Under the pieces are notes generated by a model. That model had not been told where the DNA came from, searched no databases, and worked only from the letters and a program-made list of their open reading frames with translations. Shown here piece by piece: positions 1 to 8,650 of a DNA stretch of 64,000 nt. This DNA comes from Psychrobacter sp. UBA3483 (lineage in GTDB: Bacteria; Pseudomonadota; Gammaproteobacteria; Pseudomonadales; Moraxellaceae): NCBI RefSeq assembly GCF_002377905.1, contig NZ_DFQS01000059.1, positions 14,203-78,202 of the forward strand, given 5' to 3'. Numbering within the stretch: position 1 is the first letter of the stretch; every line of letters begins with the position of its first letter. A program made the translations under genes and the position numbers.

Positions 1-227
1 AAGTAAGGATGCGCCTCCCAGTCTAATTGATTTGTAAATAAGGCTTTGACGTAGTTTAGACCGTCAGTATTGCACGCCCCAAATTTATTGGGTGGCAAGC
101 TAATATTGTGAATGACAATAGTATCAATCGCGACATTTTTAGGTCGTTTATTATGATTGGGCGAGGCAAGCCAAGTCGCAGCGGATAATCGACCGGCATG
201 AATAGTCATTGGCGATGCTGTGGACAT
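1..227 (-). CDS. ampD: 1,6-anhydro-N-acetylmuramyl-L-alanine amidase AmpD (5' part; runs off left edge)
   Basis: AmpD is a cytoplasmic zinc amidase that cleaves the lactyl-amide bond of anhydro-muropeptides during peptidoglycan recycling. Reading the minus strand from the ATG at 227 gives 75 codons without a stop, ending at the window edge. The N-terminus contains IDTIVIHNISLPPNKFG, the AmpD hallmark around the first zinc-ligand histidine (VIHNISLPP), and further on LDWEAHPY, which matches the conserved AmpD stretch before the next beta strand. A purine-rich stretch (AAAGAGAG on the minus strand) lies about 6 nt before the ATG. The gene diverges from the DUF4105 gene. The C-terminal zinc ligands are outside the window, so integrity cannot be judged. 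Confidence 0.9.
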   Translation of the reverse strand, partial: MSTASPMTIHAGRLSAATWLASPNHNKRPKNVAIDTIVIHNISLPPNKFGACNTDGLNYVKALFTNQLDWEAHPY

Positions 228-337
228 AATACTCTCTTTTATAATTTGATAATTAGTGCGCGGTAAATGCTGATGATTATAACTTTTTATTAATAAATAG
301 CTCCTTTAACTAAAAAAACAGTGGTTTAAAGGAATTT

Positions 338-360
338 AAGACAGTGATACATCATATCAC
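338..360. promoter_or_regulatory. Inverted-repeat operator candidate GTGATA-N5-TATCAC between ampD and the DUF4105 gene
   Basis: Positions 344-360 read GTGATA, five bases, TATCAC, a perfect 6-bp inverted repeat. The 12-mer AAGACAGTGATA at 338-349 recurs exactly at 30577-30588 upstream of recA, where it also begins an inverted repeat ending in TATCAC. The site lies in the divergent intergenic region, in a position suited to a regulator. No regulator is known for it; the role is inference. Confidence 0.3.
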
Positions 361-488
361 TCTAACAATTCGATAGAACTCATAACGCGATATGCGTATG
401 ACTCCTACAGTGCGAGATGTTACTCATGTCCATATATTCAAAACATTCAAACCTTTTGCCGATAGATTGTACGCCAACGAACACCCCA

Positions 489-2699
489 ATGAACATTGGC
501 AGGCGAGCACGTTTGCCGCTTACGATAGCTGGGGTGTTACTGAGCGCACAAGCACAGGCATTTTTGCCAACGCCCGCGTCTCTTGTGACGACAGGGGAGT
601 TGGCACTGGATGGCAATGAAACTATTGATAGCAACTTGGTCACTACATCAAAACATGCTGAGCCAATATTAACGGCTTATACGAAGCCCGTTGTTGCTAA
701 AGCAAATGCCGAAACAAATAATATCATCAAAGAAAGTCACAGCCCAAAGATAGAGGTAGCTTCTTCTACATCTCATACTAAAAATACTAATAATGCCAAT
801 ACCGACCAGCTACTAGCATCATGGCGCGCGCACGCACAAGCAAAAAATCTCGCTCAGCATACGACATGGCGACGGTTGTTATATTTCTTTGATGATCAAA
901 GGAATCTTATCGGCAAGAAAAAAGACAGCAGTATCGTTGATGATGCGGCATTTTACTTAAGCAAAAATGGACAGCATGATTCAGCGGCCGAGCTTGATGC
1001 CTTGCTGGTTGCCCTTGCTGACGAAATGGCTACGACTCCCGATAACAGGACTGCTAGTAATAGTGCATCCAATCGTGCGACTAAAAATTTAGGAGAAAGC
1101 TCAGTACAAAACTCAGTGCTATGTCGTTTCCCAGCGCGCGTCCAGTGGCTGACTGATACACTCAATATCGACAAAAGCGGTTTGCAAGTCGACTGTCCAG
1201 AGCTCAATGAGTGGATGCAAAAGCTGGCACCTGAGCAGCTGTCTATTATGTTTGCGCAGGAATATTTAGACAATCCTATTTCAGCCTTTGCTCATACGTT
1301 ATTACGCATTGATTCTAAAGCTAGCGTGGCCGATCCAAGCCAAATTCATCATGCAGTGGCACTAAATTATACGGTAGGCGGTGACTCAAGCGATAGTTTT
1401 TTGCTATATGCCATCAAATCGATGAGCGGCGGTTATGACAATCTGATTGAAATTGACCCTTATCCGGAGAAGCTCGCGAAGTATCTGCAAGAAGATGAGC
1501 GTGATGCGTGGACGTATCAATTGGCTTTAACCCCAGTGGAAGTGCAGCAGATTATGCTGCATGTCTGGGAAACCAAAGATTTGAAGTTGCCTTATTACTT
1601 CACCACTGATAACTGCGCGTCTGAGATTTTACGCTTGATTGACGTGGTACGCCCTCAGCAGCATTTATTAAGCCGCCTGCCTTATGCGGTGATTCCCTCA
1701 GATGTGGTGCAATTGCTCGATAGCGAAGGCTTACTTGCCAGCACCAACTATACGCCTGCTGATAGCACCTTACGCCAAGCGCAGTTAAATAAGGTTAAAG
1801 AGCAGCGTGCGCAATTGGGCTATCATAATAGTGCCAAGCAGACGCTCAATGAGATTAAATCTGCCCAGTCAAATGCTATCTCAAGCATAGCCGCTGACGG
1901 ACAGACGTTGCTCCCACGGCGTATTGCAGTAGCGGATAACAATCCGATAGACAGACATCCCTTGCAACTGGGGTTTATCGGGTTAGGGCAGCGCGGTGAT
2001 AACAATTATATTGATTTGGGCGTGCGCGCAGGTTATCACGATACCCTCGATCGACCGTCAGGATTTCCACAGTTCTTTGATTTAGAAGGCGCGGCTGCGA
2101 CCTTACGTCTGTATGACACTGATAATAATAAAGCCAATCAGCCAAGTAGTGTGGTCTTGCAAAATGTAACTTTGGTGCGAGGGCGCTCGTTCAATCCAGT
2201 CAATTCTGCCAAAAAGGGCAAGACTTGGGGCGCAAGTATCGAAGCGACACGTGTAAATGACGGCTCGCAGCAAGAGGGCAGTGATCATTTAGTCGGTAGT
2301 TTGGGCTATGAGACGGGTTGGTCGTGGGCGTTTGACACACCTAGCGCGGGCACCGGCGAGATGCCGCCGCAGCTATGCTATACGTTTTTGGCAGGGACGG
2401 CGCAAGCAGGCCGCGGTATTAATAAAGGCTATCGTGTCGGCGCAGGCGTCAATGCTGGTTGCCGTTATCAGATTAACAATCAGTTACGTGCGCAGGCTGA
2501 ATTGCAACTGCCATATTGGTATCATGGCAGCAGCGATGAGTCTAATGCCCGCGGCCATTATTGGCAGCCAATATCAACATTAGGGCTACAGTACGATATT
2601 GATAAAAAACAAGCGTTACGTATCAATGCCAACTACGAATGGCAAGATCGTATCGATGCCAAGGAAGACATACAGCTGTCCTACAGACGCTATTTCTAG
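489..2699 (+). CDS. DUF4105 (Lnb N-terminal periplasmic domain) envelope protein
   Basis: Large exported protein of about 736 residues. The chosen ATG begins a good signal peptide (MNIGRRARLPLTIAGVLLSA, then QAQA before the likely cleavage site); in-frame ATGs at 417 and 426 would add about 24 non-signal residues, and none of the three has a convincing ribosome-binding site. The central part, roughly residues 270-430, matches the DUF4105 family: a GYDNLIEIDPYPEKL stretch and the conserved YYFTTDNCASEILRLID segment with a cysteine after an Asn, as expected of a papain-like thiol fold. The last ~200 residues alternate short aromatic strands and end in YRRYF, resembling an outer-membrane beta-barrel C-terminus. 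The substrate is unknown. Role as a periplasmic/outer-membrane hydrolase is inferred only. Confidence 0.75.
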   Translation: MNIGRRARLPLTIAGVLLSAQAQAFLPTPASLVTTGELALDGNETIDSNLVTTSKHAEPILTAYTKPVVAKANAETNNIIKESHSPKIEVASSTSHTKNTNNANTDQLLASWRAHAQAKNLAQHTTWRRLLYFFDDQRNLIGKKKDSSIVDDAAFYLSKNGQHDSAAELDALLVALADEMATTPDNRTASNSASNRATKNLGESSVQNSVLCRFPARVQWLTDTLNIDKSGLQVDCPELNEWMQKLAPEQLSIMFAQEYLDNPISAFAHTLLRIDSKASVADPSQIHHAVALNYTVGGDSSDSFLLYAIKSMSGGYDNLIEIDPYPEKLAKYLQEDERDAWTYQLALTPVEVQQIMLHVWETKDLKLPYYFTTDNCASEILRLIDVVRPQQHLLSRLPYAVIPSDVVQLLDSEGLLASTNYTPADSTLRQAQLNKVKEQRAQLGYHNSAKQTLNEIKSAQSNAISSIAADGQTLLPRRIAVADNNPIDRHPLQLGFIGLGQRGDNNYIDLGVRAGYHDTLDRPSGFPQFFDLEGAAATLRLYDTDNNKANQPSSVVLQNVTLVRGRSFNPVNSAKKGKTWGASIEATRVNDGSQQEGSDHLVGSLGYETGWSWAFDTPSAGTGEMPPQLCYTFLAGTAQAGRGINKGYRVGAGVNAGCRYQINNQLRAQAELQLPYWYHGSSDESNARGHYWQPISTLGLQYDIDKKQALRINANYEWQDRIDAKEDIQLSYRRYF

Positions 2700-2792
2700 C
2701 ATCTGCTATGAAAAGCCCTTTTATCATTAAAAGTTCTTTTAGGCAGTTATTAGAATAAATAGTCATTAAAAGCATTTTTAAATAAAGGATAT

Positions 2793-3668
2793 ATGATGAG
2801 TACGCAAAGTTTACTGATTATTGGTCAAGGTGATATTGGCTTACCAGTCACCAATAAGCTCGCTCAAGACGGTTTCAACGTCACGGGGTTGGCACGTCGT
2901 GAGCGTCATCATTATAACCTAGAGGGGAGTGCTAAATTTTTGCAAGCCGATGCGTTAACGCTTAGCGCTGAGCAGTTGCAAGGCTTTACCGCGATAGCCA
3001 TTATCGTCACCCCCGATGAGTATTCAACCAGTGGCTATCATGACAGTTACTTAGCCATCAGCCAGCATTTGACAACATTGGCGGATAAACTAACCAACCT
3101 TACGCGACTTGTTTTTATCTCATCAACAGGTGTCTATGGGCAAGATAATGGTGCATGGATTGATGAAAATACCGTGCCTGTGACGCCGGAGCGTGAAGCC
3201 TCGCAAGTTATATTACAAGCAGAACAAGTTTTGCAACAAAGTTTTGGTGCTAAAGCCATTATTATTCGTCCAAGTGGTATTTACGGACGCGAGCGTCTGA
3301 TGCGGCTGCGTAAAGCCCGCGAGGAACAAAAAGAGCCAGTGGCAGCAGCGCACTGGAGCAATCGCATTATGGATCTTGATTTGGTCACTATTATTGCCAA
3401 TGTCATGACCATAGATATGCCAAAACAACTGTATATCGCCACTGATTATGCGCCAGTCACCACTTTTGAGCTTAGCACTTGGTTAAGTGAGCAAGTAAAT
3501 GCAGTGTTGCCTACTCTTGATGACAATAAAACAGCGGTTACGGGGAAGCGCTTGCATAGCAACATTCCGTTAGCTTGGCTGGACTATCCTGATTGGCAAG
3601 CAGGCTATCGAGATATTTTGCAGTATCAAGAGCAAAACAAGCACAATCAAGAACAGCAAAGCCAATAA
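2793..3668 (+). CDS. NAD(P)-dependent epimerase/dehydratase-like protein (YeeZ-type SDR)
   Basis: Extended short-chain dehydrogenase family member of 291 residues, cytoplasmic. The N-terminus LLIIGQGDIGLPVTNKLAQDG is a Rossmann fold dinucleotide-binding motif (GxGxxG). A strand ending in LVFISSTGVYGQDNG, near residues 107-120, carries the Ser/Thr and Tyr region used for catalysis in epimerases, and IIIRPSGIYGRER near residue 155 is the typical substrate-side motif of YeeZ-like proteins. The C-terminus is Gln/Asn-rich and probably disordered. AAAGGA precedes the ATG at good spacing. The reaction and substrate cannot be told from sequence. It lies between an envelope protein and an orphan gene, so context gives no pathway. 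Confidence 0.75.
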   Translation: MMSTQSLLIIGQGDIGLPVTNKLAQDGFNVTGLARRERHHYNLEGSAKFLQADALTLSAEQLQGFTAIAIIVTPDEYSTSGYHDSYLAISQHLTTLADKLTNLTRLVFISSTGVYGQDNGAWIDENTVPVTPEREASQVILQAEQVLQQSFGAKAIIIRPSGIYGRERLMRLRKAREEQKEPVAAAHWSNRIMDLDLVTIIANVMTIDMPKQLYIATDYAPVTTFELSTWLSEQVNAVLPTLDDNKTAVTGKRLHSNIPLAWLDYPDWQAGYRDILQYQEQNKHNQEQQSQ

Positions 3669-3696
3669 CATCAAGAGTAAAAGGCGCGTTTGATGG

Positions 3697-3741
3697 CTTT
3701 TATTTTTATATCTTTTATTTTTACATCTTTTAAATTGGTAA
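3697..3741. repeat. Three tandem 15-nt units upstream of the 3757 gene
   Basis: Units at 3697 (CTTTTATTTTTATAT), 3712 (CTTTTATTTTTACAT) and 3727 (CTTTTAAATTGGTAA) follow each other without a gap; the first two differ at one base. The array lies in the short gap before the next gene. It is one of about ten intergenic arrays in this window with a period near 15. Confidence 0.7.
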
Positions 3742-3756
3742 GCCTAGGGAAAATCT

Positions 3757-4746
3757 ATGACCCAGCATTCTACTTCTGACGATGGTTTATCCAGTGCTGA
3801 TTTTATGGCAGCAGAGGAGCAGTTTGCAGAAGGTCATGCTGAACAGTCCGCTCATTTAGCAAATAGTCAGCAGCCGGCGATTGTACATCCTAATTTTGAT
3901 CCAAGGCGCTTGCCAATTGATCCTGCTCGGCCATTAACGGATATTCCAGAGCCTGCACGGCGCTTAAATGGTCAGCTACGTCGCTTATACGGCAGTTCGT
4001 CCCGTTTTTATCAGCCTAAGATCGACAGCTTATCGAAATGGGGGCTGATTGCTTCAGAAGCATTGACTGAGCATTTATCACTGCTTAGTGCGGCAAAGCT
4101 GATTGAGTTGCCCGAGAGTTTTTATCACAATCATAGCGATCAGCCGTTATTATCGCCATTGACTGATATGATTTTGCTTGATATGGCAGATATTCAGCGC
4201 GCGCTACAGGCATACCCAAAGCTGACACGTTATGGGTTTTCGAGTGTCGATAGCATAAATATTGATAATAATATTAATAAGCCTTTAGAGACAGACTCTC
4301 TACGAGTATTGACCAGACGTTATAATCCTGATGAGCTGCTTAATAGCGTCTATGCTGACGATTGGCAAGTGGTATTGCAGCCGCAGCAATTTGACAGTGG
4401 CGAGGGAAGTTTGGCGACCGATCTTATGGCTTGTAGTGTCGCCGTCCATGCTTTAAAGCAATGCGGTACGCGCAAAACGATCAATCACAGCTACAGCGCG
4501 GCGCAAATTTGTCAGCATCTGCGCAGTTACTTGCTTAGTCAGATTGTGTTTGAGCCCGCAAAGCGCCATGCCTATCGGCAAGTGCGCTTATTTACGGGGC
4601 ATATTATCGTTGCTGCCTATCATTTAGGCTGGGACATACAAGTCAGTCACGATGGGCAATGCTACTTTACTATCTCATCGCGCTGCGGGTTATTAACGCG
4701 TTATGCGAATATGCAGGATTATGATATCAACGGTTGGTCAAGTTAA
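3757..4746 (+). CDS. Conserved hypothetical protein
   Basis: I do not recognise this 329-residue protein. It has no signal peptide and no clear membrane segment, so it is probably cytoplasmic. The first ~45 residues are acidic, Ala/Gln/Ser-rich and likely disordered; a proline-rich stretch (HPNFDPRRLPIDPARPLTDI) follows, then a mostly helical region with a VHALKQCGTRKTINHSYSAA segment near residue 230 and a C-terminal beta-rich part. Codon use looks like that of its neighbours, which argues that it is a genuine resident gene. It is preceded by a 15-nt tandem array and followed after 76 nt by pyrE, possibly co-transcribed. Confidence 0.65.
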   Translation: MTQHSTSDDGLSSADFMAAEEQFAEGHAEQSAHLANSQQPAIVHPNFDPRRLPIDPARPLTDIPEPARRLNGQLRRLYGSSSRFYQPKIDSLSKWGLIASEALTEHLSLLSAAKLIELPESFYHNHSDQPLLSPLTDMILLDMADIQRALQAYPKLTRYGFSSVDSINIDNNINKPLETDSLRVLTRRYNPDELLNSVYADDWQVVLQPQQFDSGEGSLATDLMACSVAVHALKQCGTRKTINHSYSAAQICQHLRSYLLSQIVFEPAKRHAYRQVRLFTGHIIVAAYHLGWDIQVSHDGQCYFTISSRCGLLTRYANMQDYDINGWSS

Positions 4747-4822
4747 GCCGACGCGACTATAATGCCTTGCACAACTATTTGATTGTTCAATTTTCATTTT
4801 TCTTTGCTGATAGGAAGACCCT

Positions 4823-5542
4823 ATGCTGAATGCCGCTACGCCTAAAAACGCCCCACATACACAAAACGTCTCATTTTCATCGCATCAATTTATCCAATTG
4901 GCTTTATACAATCAGGTATTAAAATTTGGTGAATTTGTGCTTAAGTCTGGACGTATTAGTCCGTACTTTTTTAACGCAGGCTTACTGGCGTCAGGTGAGA
5001 TGTTATCGTTATTAGCGTGTGGTTATGCCGATGCCTTAGCTGAAAAAATGGCTGAACCAATGAATGGGGCAGCCGAGCAAGAGCTGGTTATTTTTGGAGC
5101 GGCTTATAAAGGTATTCCATTTGTCGCAGCAACCGCGCAAGCGTTATGGCTACATCATGGCATCAATGCTAAGTGGGGCTATAACCGTAAAGAAGCCAAA
5201 ACTCATGGTGAAGGTGGTAATTTAGTGGGTGCTGATGTCAATGGCAAGGCTGTCTGGGTACTTGATGATGTGATTACCGCTGGCACAGCGATGCGCGAAG
5301 TGGTTGAAATTTTAGAGCAAGCGGGCGCCAGTGTGGCTGGCATTGTCGTTGCGCTTGATCGTAAGGAAAAAGGTTTGGCGGAGCGCTCTGCCATTCAAGA
5401 GTTGGCTGAAACCTTAGACGTGCCGGTACGCGCCTTGGTCGATATCGATGATTTAATCAGCTATTTAGCAGGAAGTAGCACAGATAAAGATGCCGCCCAA
5501 CTTGCAAAAATGCAGCATTACCGCGCCCAGTACGGCGTATAA
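4823..5542 (+). CDS. pyrE: Orotate phosphoribosyltransferase
   Basis: PyrE joins orotate to PRPP to form orotidine 5'-phosphate in de novo pyrimidine synthesis (cytoplasm, homodimer). The PRPP-binding motif VWVLDDVITAGTAM is at about residues 142-155. Earlier segments LKFGEFVLKSGRISPYFFNAG and VIFGAAYKGIPFVAATA match the conserved orotate and flexible-loop regions, and YNRKEAKTHGEGGNLVG is the catalytic loop. At 239 residues it is longer than the usual ~213: about 15 extra residues are at the N-terminus, and an insertion (MAEPMNGAAEQE) lies near residue 80. AGGAAG precedes the ATG. It is a likely transcriptional partner of the gene before it. Confidence 0.95.
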   Translation: MLNAATPKNAPHTQNVSFSSHQFIQLALYNQVLKFGEFVLKSGRISPYFFNAGLLASGEMLSLLACGYADALAEKMAEPMNGAAEQELVIFGAAYKGIPFVAATAQALWLHHGINAKWGYNRKEAKTHGEGGNLVGADVNGKAVWVLDDVITAGTAMREVVEILEQAGASVAGIVVALDRKEKGLAERSAIQELAETLDVPVRALVDIDDLISYLAGSSTDKDAAQLAKMQHYRAQYGV

Positions 5543-5676
5543 TTTATCGCAAATGTGGCTGCACTCAGGTCATGTTTAAATAAAGTTTAAGTGACATTTG
5601 AGCCATACGCTATGCCCTCAATATCTTTGAGATGTTTGCTTAAATAATTAATACTATAACGAAAGTGAGCCTTATT

Positions 5677-6648
5677 ATGAGCCAAGAACAACAAAAAAAA
5701 TCGTTAAAAATACTGGTCATTATGGATCCAATCGAGCTGGTCAATTATAAAAAAGATAGCACGCTGGCGATGATGTGGTCGGCACAAGACCGGGGGCACA
5801 GCCTTGGCTACTGTCAGATTCATGATTTATGGTTAGACCGTGGGCAATTGATGATTGATAGCCAACCGGTGACAGTCAAGCGCGACCCCAATGATTTTTA
5901 TGCCTTAGGTGAAAAAGCGACAGCGCCAGTCTGCGACTATGATGTGATTTTGATGCGTAAAGATCCGCCATTTGACATGCGCTTTATTTATGCCACTTAT
6001 ATGCTTGACCATGCTAAAGCCGCCGGTGTATTAGTGGTTAACGACCCACAAGCGATACGCGATTGTAATGAAAAGCTCTTTGCGACTTGGTTTAGCGATT
6101 ATATGAGCCCAACGATTGTGACCAGTAAACAGGCGCATATTCGCAAGTTTATTATTGAGCAGCAAGACGTTATCGTTAAGCCATTAGATGGCATGGGCGG
6201 TACGGGCATCTTCCGTTTGACCGCTGACAGTCCAAATATCGGCGTGACGCTGGAGATTTTAACCGAGCTTGAGACGCTACCTATTATGGCGCAGCGTTAT
6301 TTGCCGGAAATTAAAGAAGGCGATAAGCGCGTGCTGATTGTCGATGGTGAAGTGGTCGATTATAGCTTGGCGCGTATCCCGGTAAAAGGTGAAACGCGCG
6401 GAAATCTTGCCGCCGGTGGTAGTGGGGTTGCGATGCCGCTCACCGATATTGAGCGTCAAGTGGCAGAGGTGGTTGCGCCGATAGTCAAAGAAAAAGGGCT
6501 AATGTTCGTTGGTTTAGACTTAATCGGTGGCCGTATCACTGAGATTAATGTCACCAGTCCTACTTGTGTGCGTGAAATCAATGACCAATGCGGTACTGAT
6601 ATTGCAACTGACTTTATTATTGCTATCGAGAAAAAACTGGCTGTTTAG
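5677..6648 (+). CDS. gshB: Glutathione synthase
   Basis: GshB is an ATP-grasp ligase adding glycine to gamma-glutamylcysteine, the last step of glutathione synthesis. The 323-residue protein shows LKILVIMDPIELVNYKKDST at the start, typical for GshB, the ATP-grasp strand VIVKPLDGMGGTGIFRL near residue 165, and the metal-binding end LIGGRITEINVTSPTCVREI near residue 290. The ATG at 5677 is preferred over the in-frame GTG at 5665, because the GAAAG at 5661 has sensible spacing only for the ATG. Glutathione also feeds the S-formylglutathione pathway whose hydrolase is encoded at 53.5 kb. Confidence 0.96.
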   Translation: MSQEQQKKSLKILVIMDPIELVNYKKDSTLAMMWSAQDRGHSLGYCQIHDLWLDRGQLMIDSQPVTVKRDPNDFYALGEKATAPVCDYDVILMRKDPPFDMRFIYATYMLDHAKAAGVLVVNDPQAIRDCNEKLFATWFSDYMSPTIVTSKQAHIRKFIIEQQDVIVKPLDGMGGTGIFRLTADSPNIGVTLEILTELETLPIMAQRYLPEIKEGDKRVLIVDGEVVDYSLARIPVKGETRGNLAAGGSGVAMPLTDIERQVAEVVAPIVKEKGLMFVGLDLIGGRITEINVTSPTCVREINDQCGTDIATDFIIAIEKKLAV

Positions 6649-6798
6649 ATAAAGCTTTTTTTGCAACGAAATAAAGAATAACTTATGTTCATGATCTATA
6701 TTGATTTTTTGTCATAATTTTATATGATAGAACCGTATTATCAATAAATAGAATGATACTGCGCACTTTATAAAATTTTTATAATGCAAGGACGTACT

Positions 6799-7242
6799 AT
6801 GAACATATTTGCAAAATCACTTTTACTAACTGTAGGCTTAGTGTTTGGCTTTAGTGCTAACGCGGCTGACCAGCTTAATAATACCAAGTGGACCACTTAC
6901 AATGATAATGGCACTCCAGATGCGGTGCTAAAGTTTTCTGAAAGCAATGGTAAGCTTTCGGCGAAAATCATTGAAATTTTGGACCCGCGGGCTAAAGACA
7001 AAAAAGTCTGTGATAAATGTAAAGGTAAATTTAAAAATAAACCTTTGACCGGAGCGACCGTATTATGGGATTTGGAGCCGGACGCTAATGATCCTAATAA
7101 GTATGTTAATGGCAGCGGCATTGAGCCAGAAACTGGCAGAACCTTCTCTGGAAAAGCAGAATTACAAGGTGATACGTTGAAGCTACGAGGCTATAAAGGT
7201 ATCTCATTAATTGGCAAAACCCGCGTTTTAAAACGCCGTTAA
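6799..7242 (+). CDS. Exported DUF2147 family protein
   Basis: Small exported protein of 147 residues. It starts with a clear signal peptide (MNIFAKSLLLTVGLVFGFSANA, cleavage before ADQL). The mature part has the DUF2147 pattern: a WTTYNDNGTPDAVLKF opening, KIIEILDP, a pair of cysteines in KVCDKCKGKFKNKPL near residue 75, LWDLEPDANDPNKYVNGSG, and a KLRGYKGISLIGKTRVLKR end. The family is a periplasmic beta-barrel fold of unknown function. The ATG at 6799 is chosen because AAGG at about 6788 is well placed and the signal peptide begins there. A rho-independent terminator follows, so it is probably transcribed alone. Confidence 0.8.
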   Translation: MNIFAKSLLLTVGLVFGFSANAADQLNNTKWTTYNDNGTPDAVLKFSESNGKLSAKIIEILDPRAKDKKVCDKCKGKFKNKPLTGATVLWDLEPDANDPNKYVNGSGIEPETGRTFSGKAELQGDTLKLRGYKGISLIGKTRVLKRR

Positions 7243-7292
7243 TCTTTGCTGTTTTAATATTCACTCCTATTAAGACGATAAGCTAAATAAAG

Positions 7293-7323
7293 CCAAGCCG
7301 CGAGACTCACGGCTTGGATTTTT
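7293..7323 (+). terminator. Rho-independent terminator after the DUF2147 gene
   Basis: CCAAGCCG (7293-7300) pairs with CGGCTTGG (7310-7317) around a 9-nt loop, followed by ATTTTTA. It separates the DUF2147 gene from murG. Confidence 0.85.
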
Positions 7324-7472
7324 ATTATTCATGCTGCATAAAATGCTGTCTATCAGGCGGCGATTTACACTATACTATGCGGGCTTTTATAGGGCTGTTT
7401 TGGTTTGATAGATAACGCAATCAAAAGATAATAAGTCTTTCATATACATAAAGAAAAGATAGGCAGACGTTC

Positions 7473-8558
7473 ATGAAAACACCGCATATATTAATGATGG
7501 CTGCGGGGACAGGCGGGCATGTATTTCCAGCGCTAGCGGTTAGCGAAGAATTGGCCAAGCGCGGTGCCGTCATTCACTGGCTCGGTACACCAAATGGCAT
7601 GGAAAATCGCTTGGTTGCACCGACTGGCTATCCTTTTCATGCGATCGATATGCAAGGGTTGCGCGGTAAAGGTTTAGGGCGTTTGCTTAAGTTGCCTGCT
7701 AATTTGTTGTCAGCGACGATGGCGGCGATTAAAGTCATCCGTGGCAATCAGATTGATGTGGTTGTCGGCTTTGGGGGTTACGTCACTGCGCCCGGCGGTA
7801 TTGCGGCGCGCCTGACCAAAACGCCGCTGATTATCCATGAGCAAAATGCCATTGCGGGTATGAGTAATCGTTATTTGGCCAAGATGGCGACCAAGGTCTT
7901 GCAAGCGTTTGAAAATACTTTTGTTAATAGCGAGAGTGATAGCAAGATAGAAACGGTGGGGAATCCCGTACGTAATGCCATTAGCGGGGTTGCTAAGCCT
8001 GGTGTGCGTTACGATGTCAATGATAGCTCGCCACTTAAACTGTTGGTAGTTGGCGGCTCACTTGGCGCGCAAGTGTTAAATGAAACGCTACCAAAAGCAT
8101 TGGCTTTAATTGACCGTCCATTCGAGGTACGTCATCAATGTGGACGCGATAACGAGGTCGCCACGCAAGCGGCGTATGATAGTGAAGCATTAAGCGCCCA
8201 CCAATTTACCGTGCAGCCATTCATCGATGATATGGCAGCGGCGTATAATTGGGCGGATATCGTGGTTTGTCGAGCGGGGGCGTTGACAGTGACGGAAATT
8301 CAAAACGTTGGGATAGCGGCAATATTTGTCCCACTACCAAGCGCCGTTGATGACCATCAGACCGCCAATGCGCGCACCTTGACCGAGCATCAAGCAGGGA
8401 TTTTGCTGCCACAAAGCGAGCTAACTCCTAACAAGCTGAGTAATGAGCTCAATATGCTAGATAGACGCGCTTGTTTAGAGATGGCAGAAAAAGGCCATGC
8501 GCTTGCCAATCGTCAAGCTTGTCAGCGAGTTGCCGATATTATCTGGCAGGCGTTATAA
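7473..8558 (+). CDS. murG: UDP-GlcNAc:lipid-linked MurNAc-pentapeptide GlcNAc transferase MurG
   Basis: MurG converts lipid I to lipid II on the cytoplasmic face of the inner membrane. The 361-residue protein has the GT28 glycine loop GTGGHVFPALAV at residues 12-23, a second glycine-rich loop VVGFGGYVTAPGGIAA, the conserved HEQNAIAGMSNR near residue 123, and the C-terminal domain with VVGGSLGAQVLNE and VCRAGALTVTEI plus VDDHQTANA, the UDP-sugar binding part. Length is normal for the family. It starts the mur segment of the division/cell wall cluster; here murG is followed by murC without mraY, murD or ftsW nearby, so the classical dcw cluster is split. Confidence 0.97.
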   Translation: MKTPHILMMAAGTGGHVFPALAVSEELAKRGAVIHWLGTPNGMENRLVAPTGYPFHAIDMQGLRGKGLGRLLKLPANLLSATMAAIKVIRGNQIDVVVGFGGYVTAPGGIAARLTKTPLIIHEQNAIAGMSNRYLAKMATKVLQAFENTFVNSESDSKIETVGNPVRNAISGVAKPGVRYDVNDSSPLKLLVVGGSLGAQVLNETLPKALALIDRPFEVRHQCGRDNEVATQAAYDSEALSAHQFTVQPFIDDMAAAYNWADIVVCRAGALTVTEIQNVGIAAIFVPLPSAVDDHQTANARTLTEHQAGILLPQSELTPNKLSNELNMLDRRACLEMAEKGHALANRQACQRVADIIWQAL

Positions 8559-8575
8559 AAACTGTTTGTATCAAT

Positions 8576-8620
8576 TATTATTTTATTACCTATTATTTTT
8601 ATTACTTATTATTAATTAAA
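8576..8620. repeat. Three AT-rich ~15-nt units upstream of murC
   Basis: Units begin at 8576 (TATTATTTTATTACC), 8591 (TATTATTTTTATTAC) and 8606 (TTATTATTAATTAAA). Composition is almost pure A/T, so this array is weaker evidence than the others, but the spacing is again 15. Confidence 0.45.
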
Positions 8621-8650
8621 TTTGTTCGTCTTCAATAAAGAGAAAACCCT

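Noticed and set aside
2724..2780. TCATTAAAAG words 39 nt apart before the SDR gene
   Set aside because: Only two copies and a different spacing; not enough to include in the 14-15-nt class.
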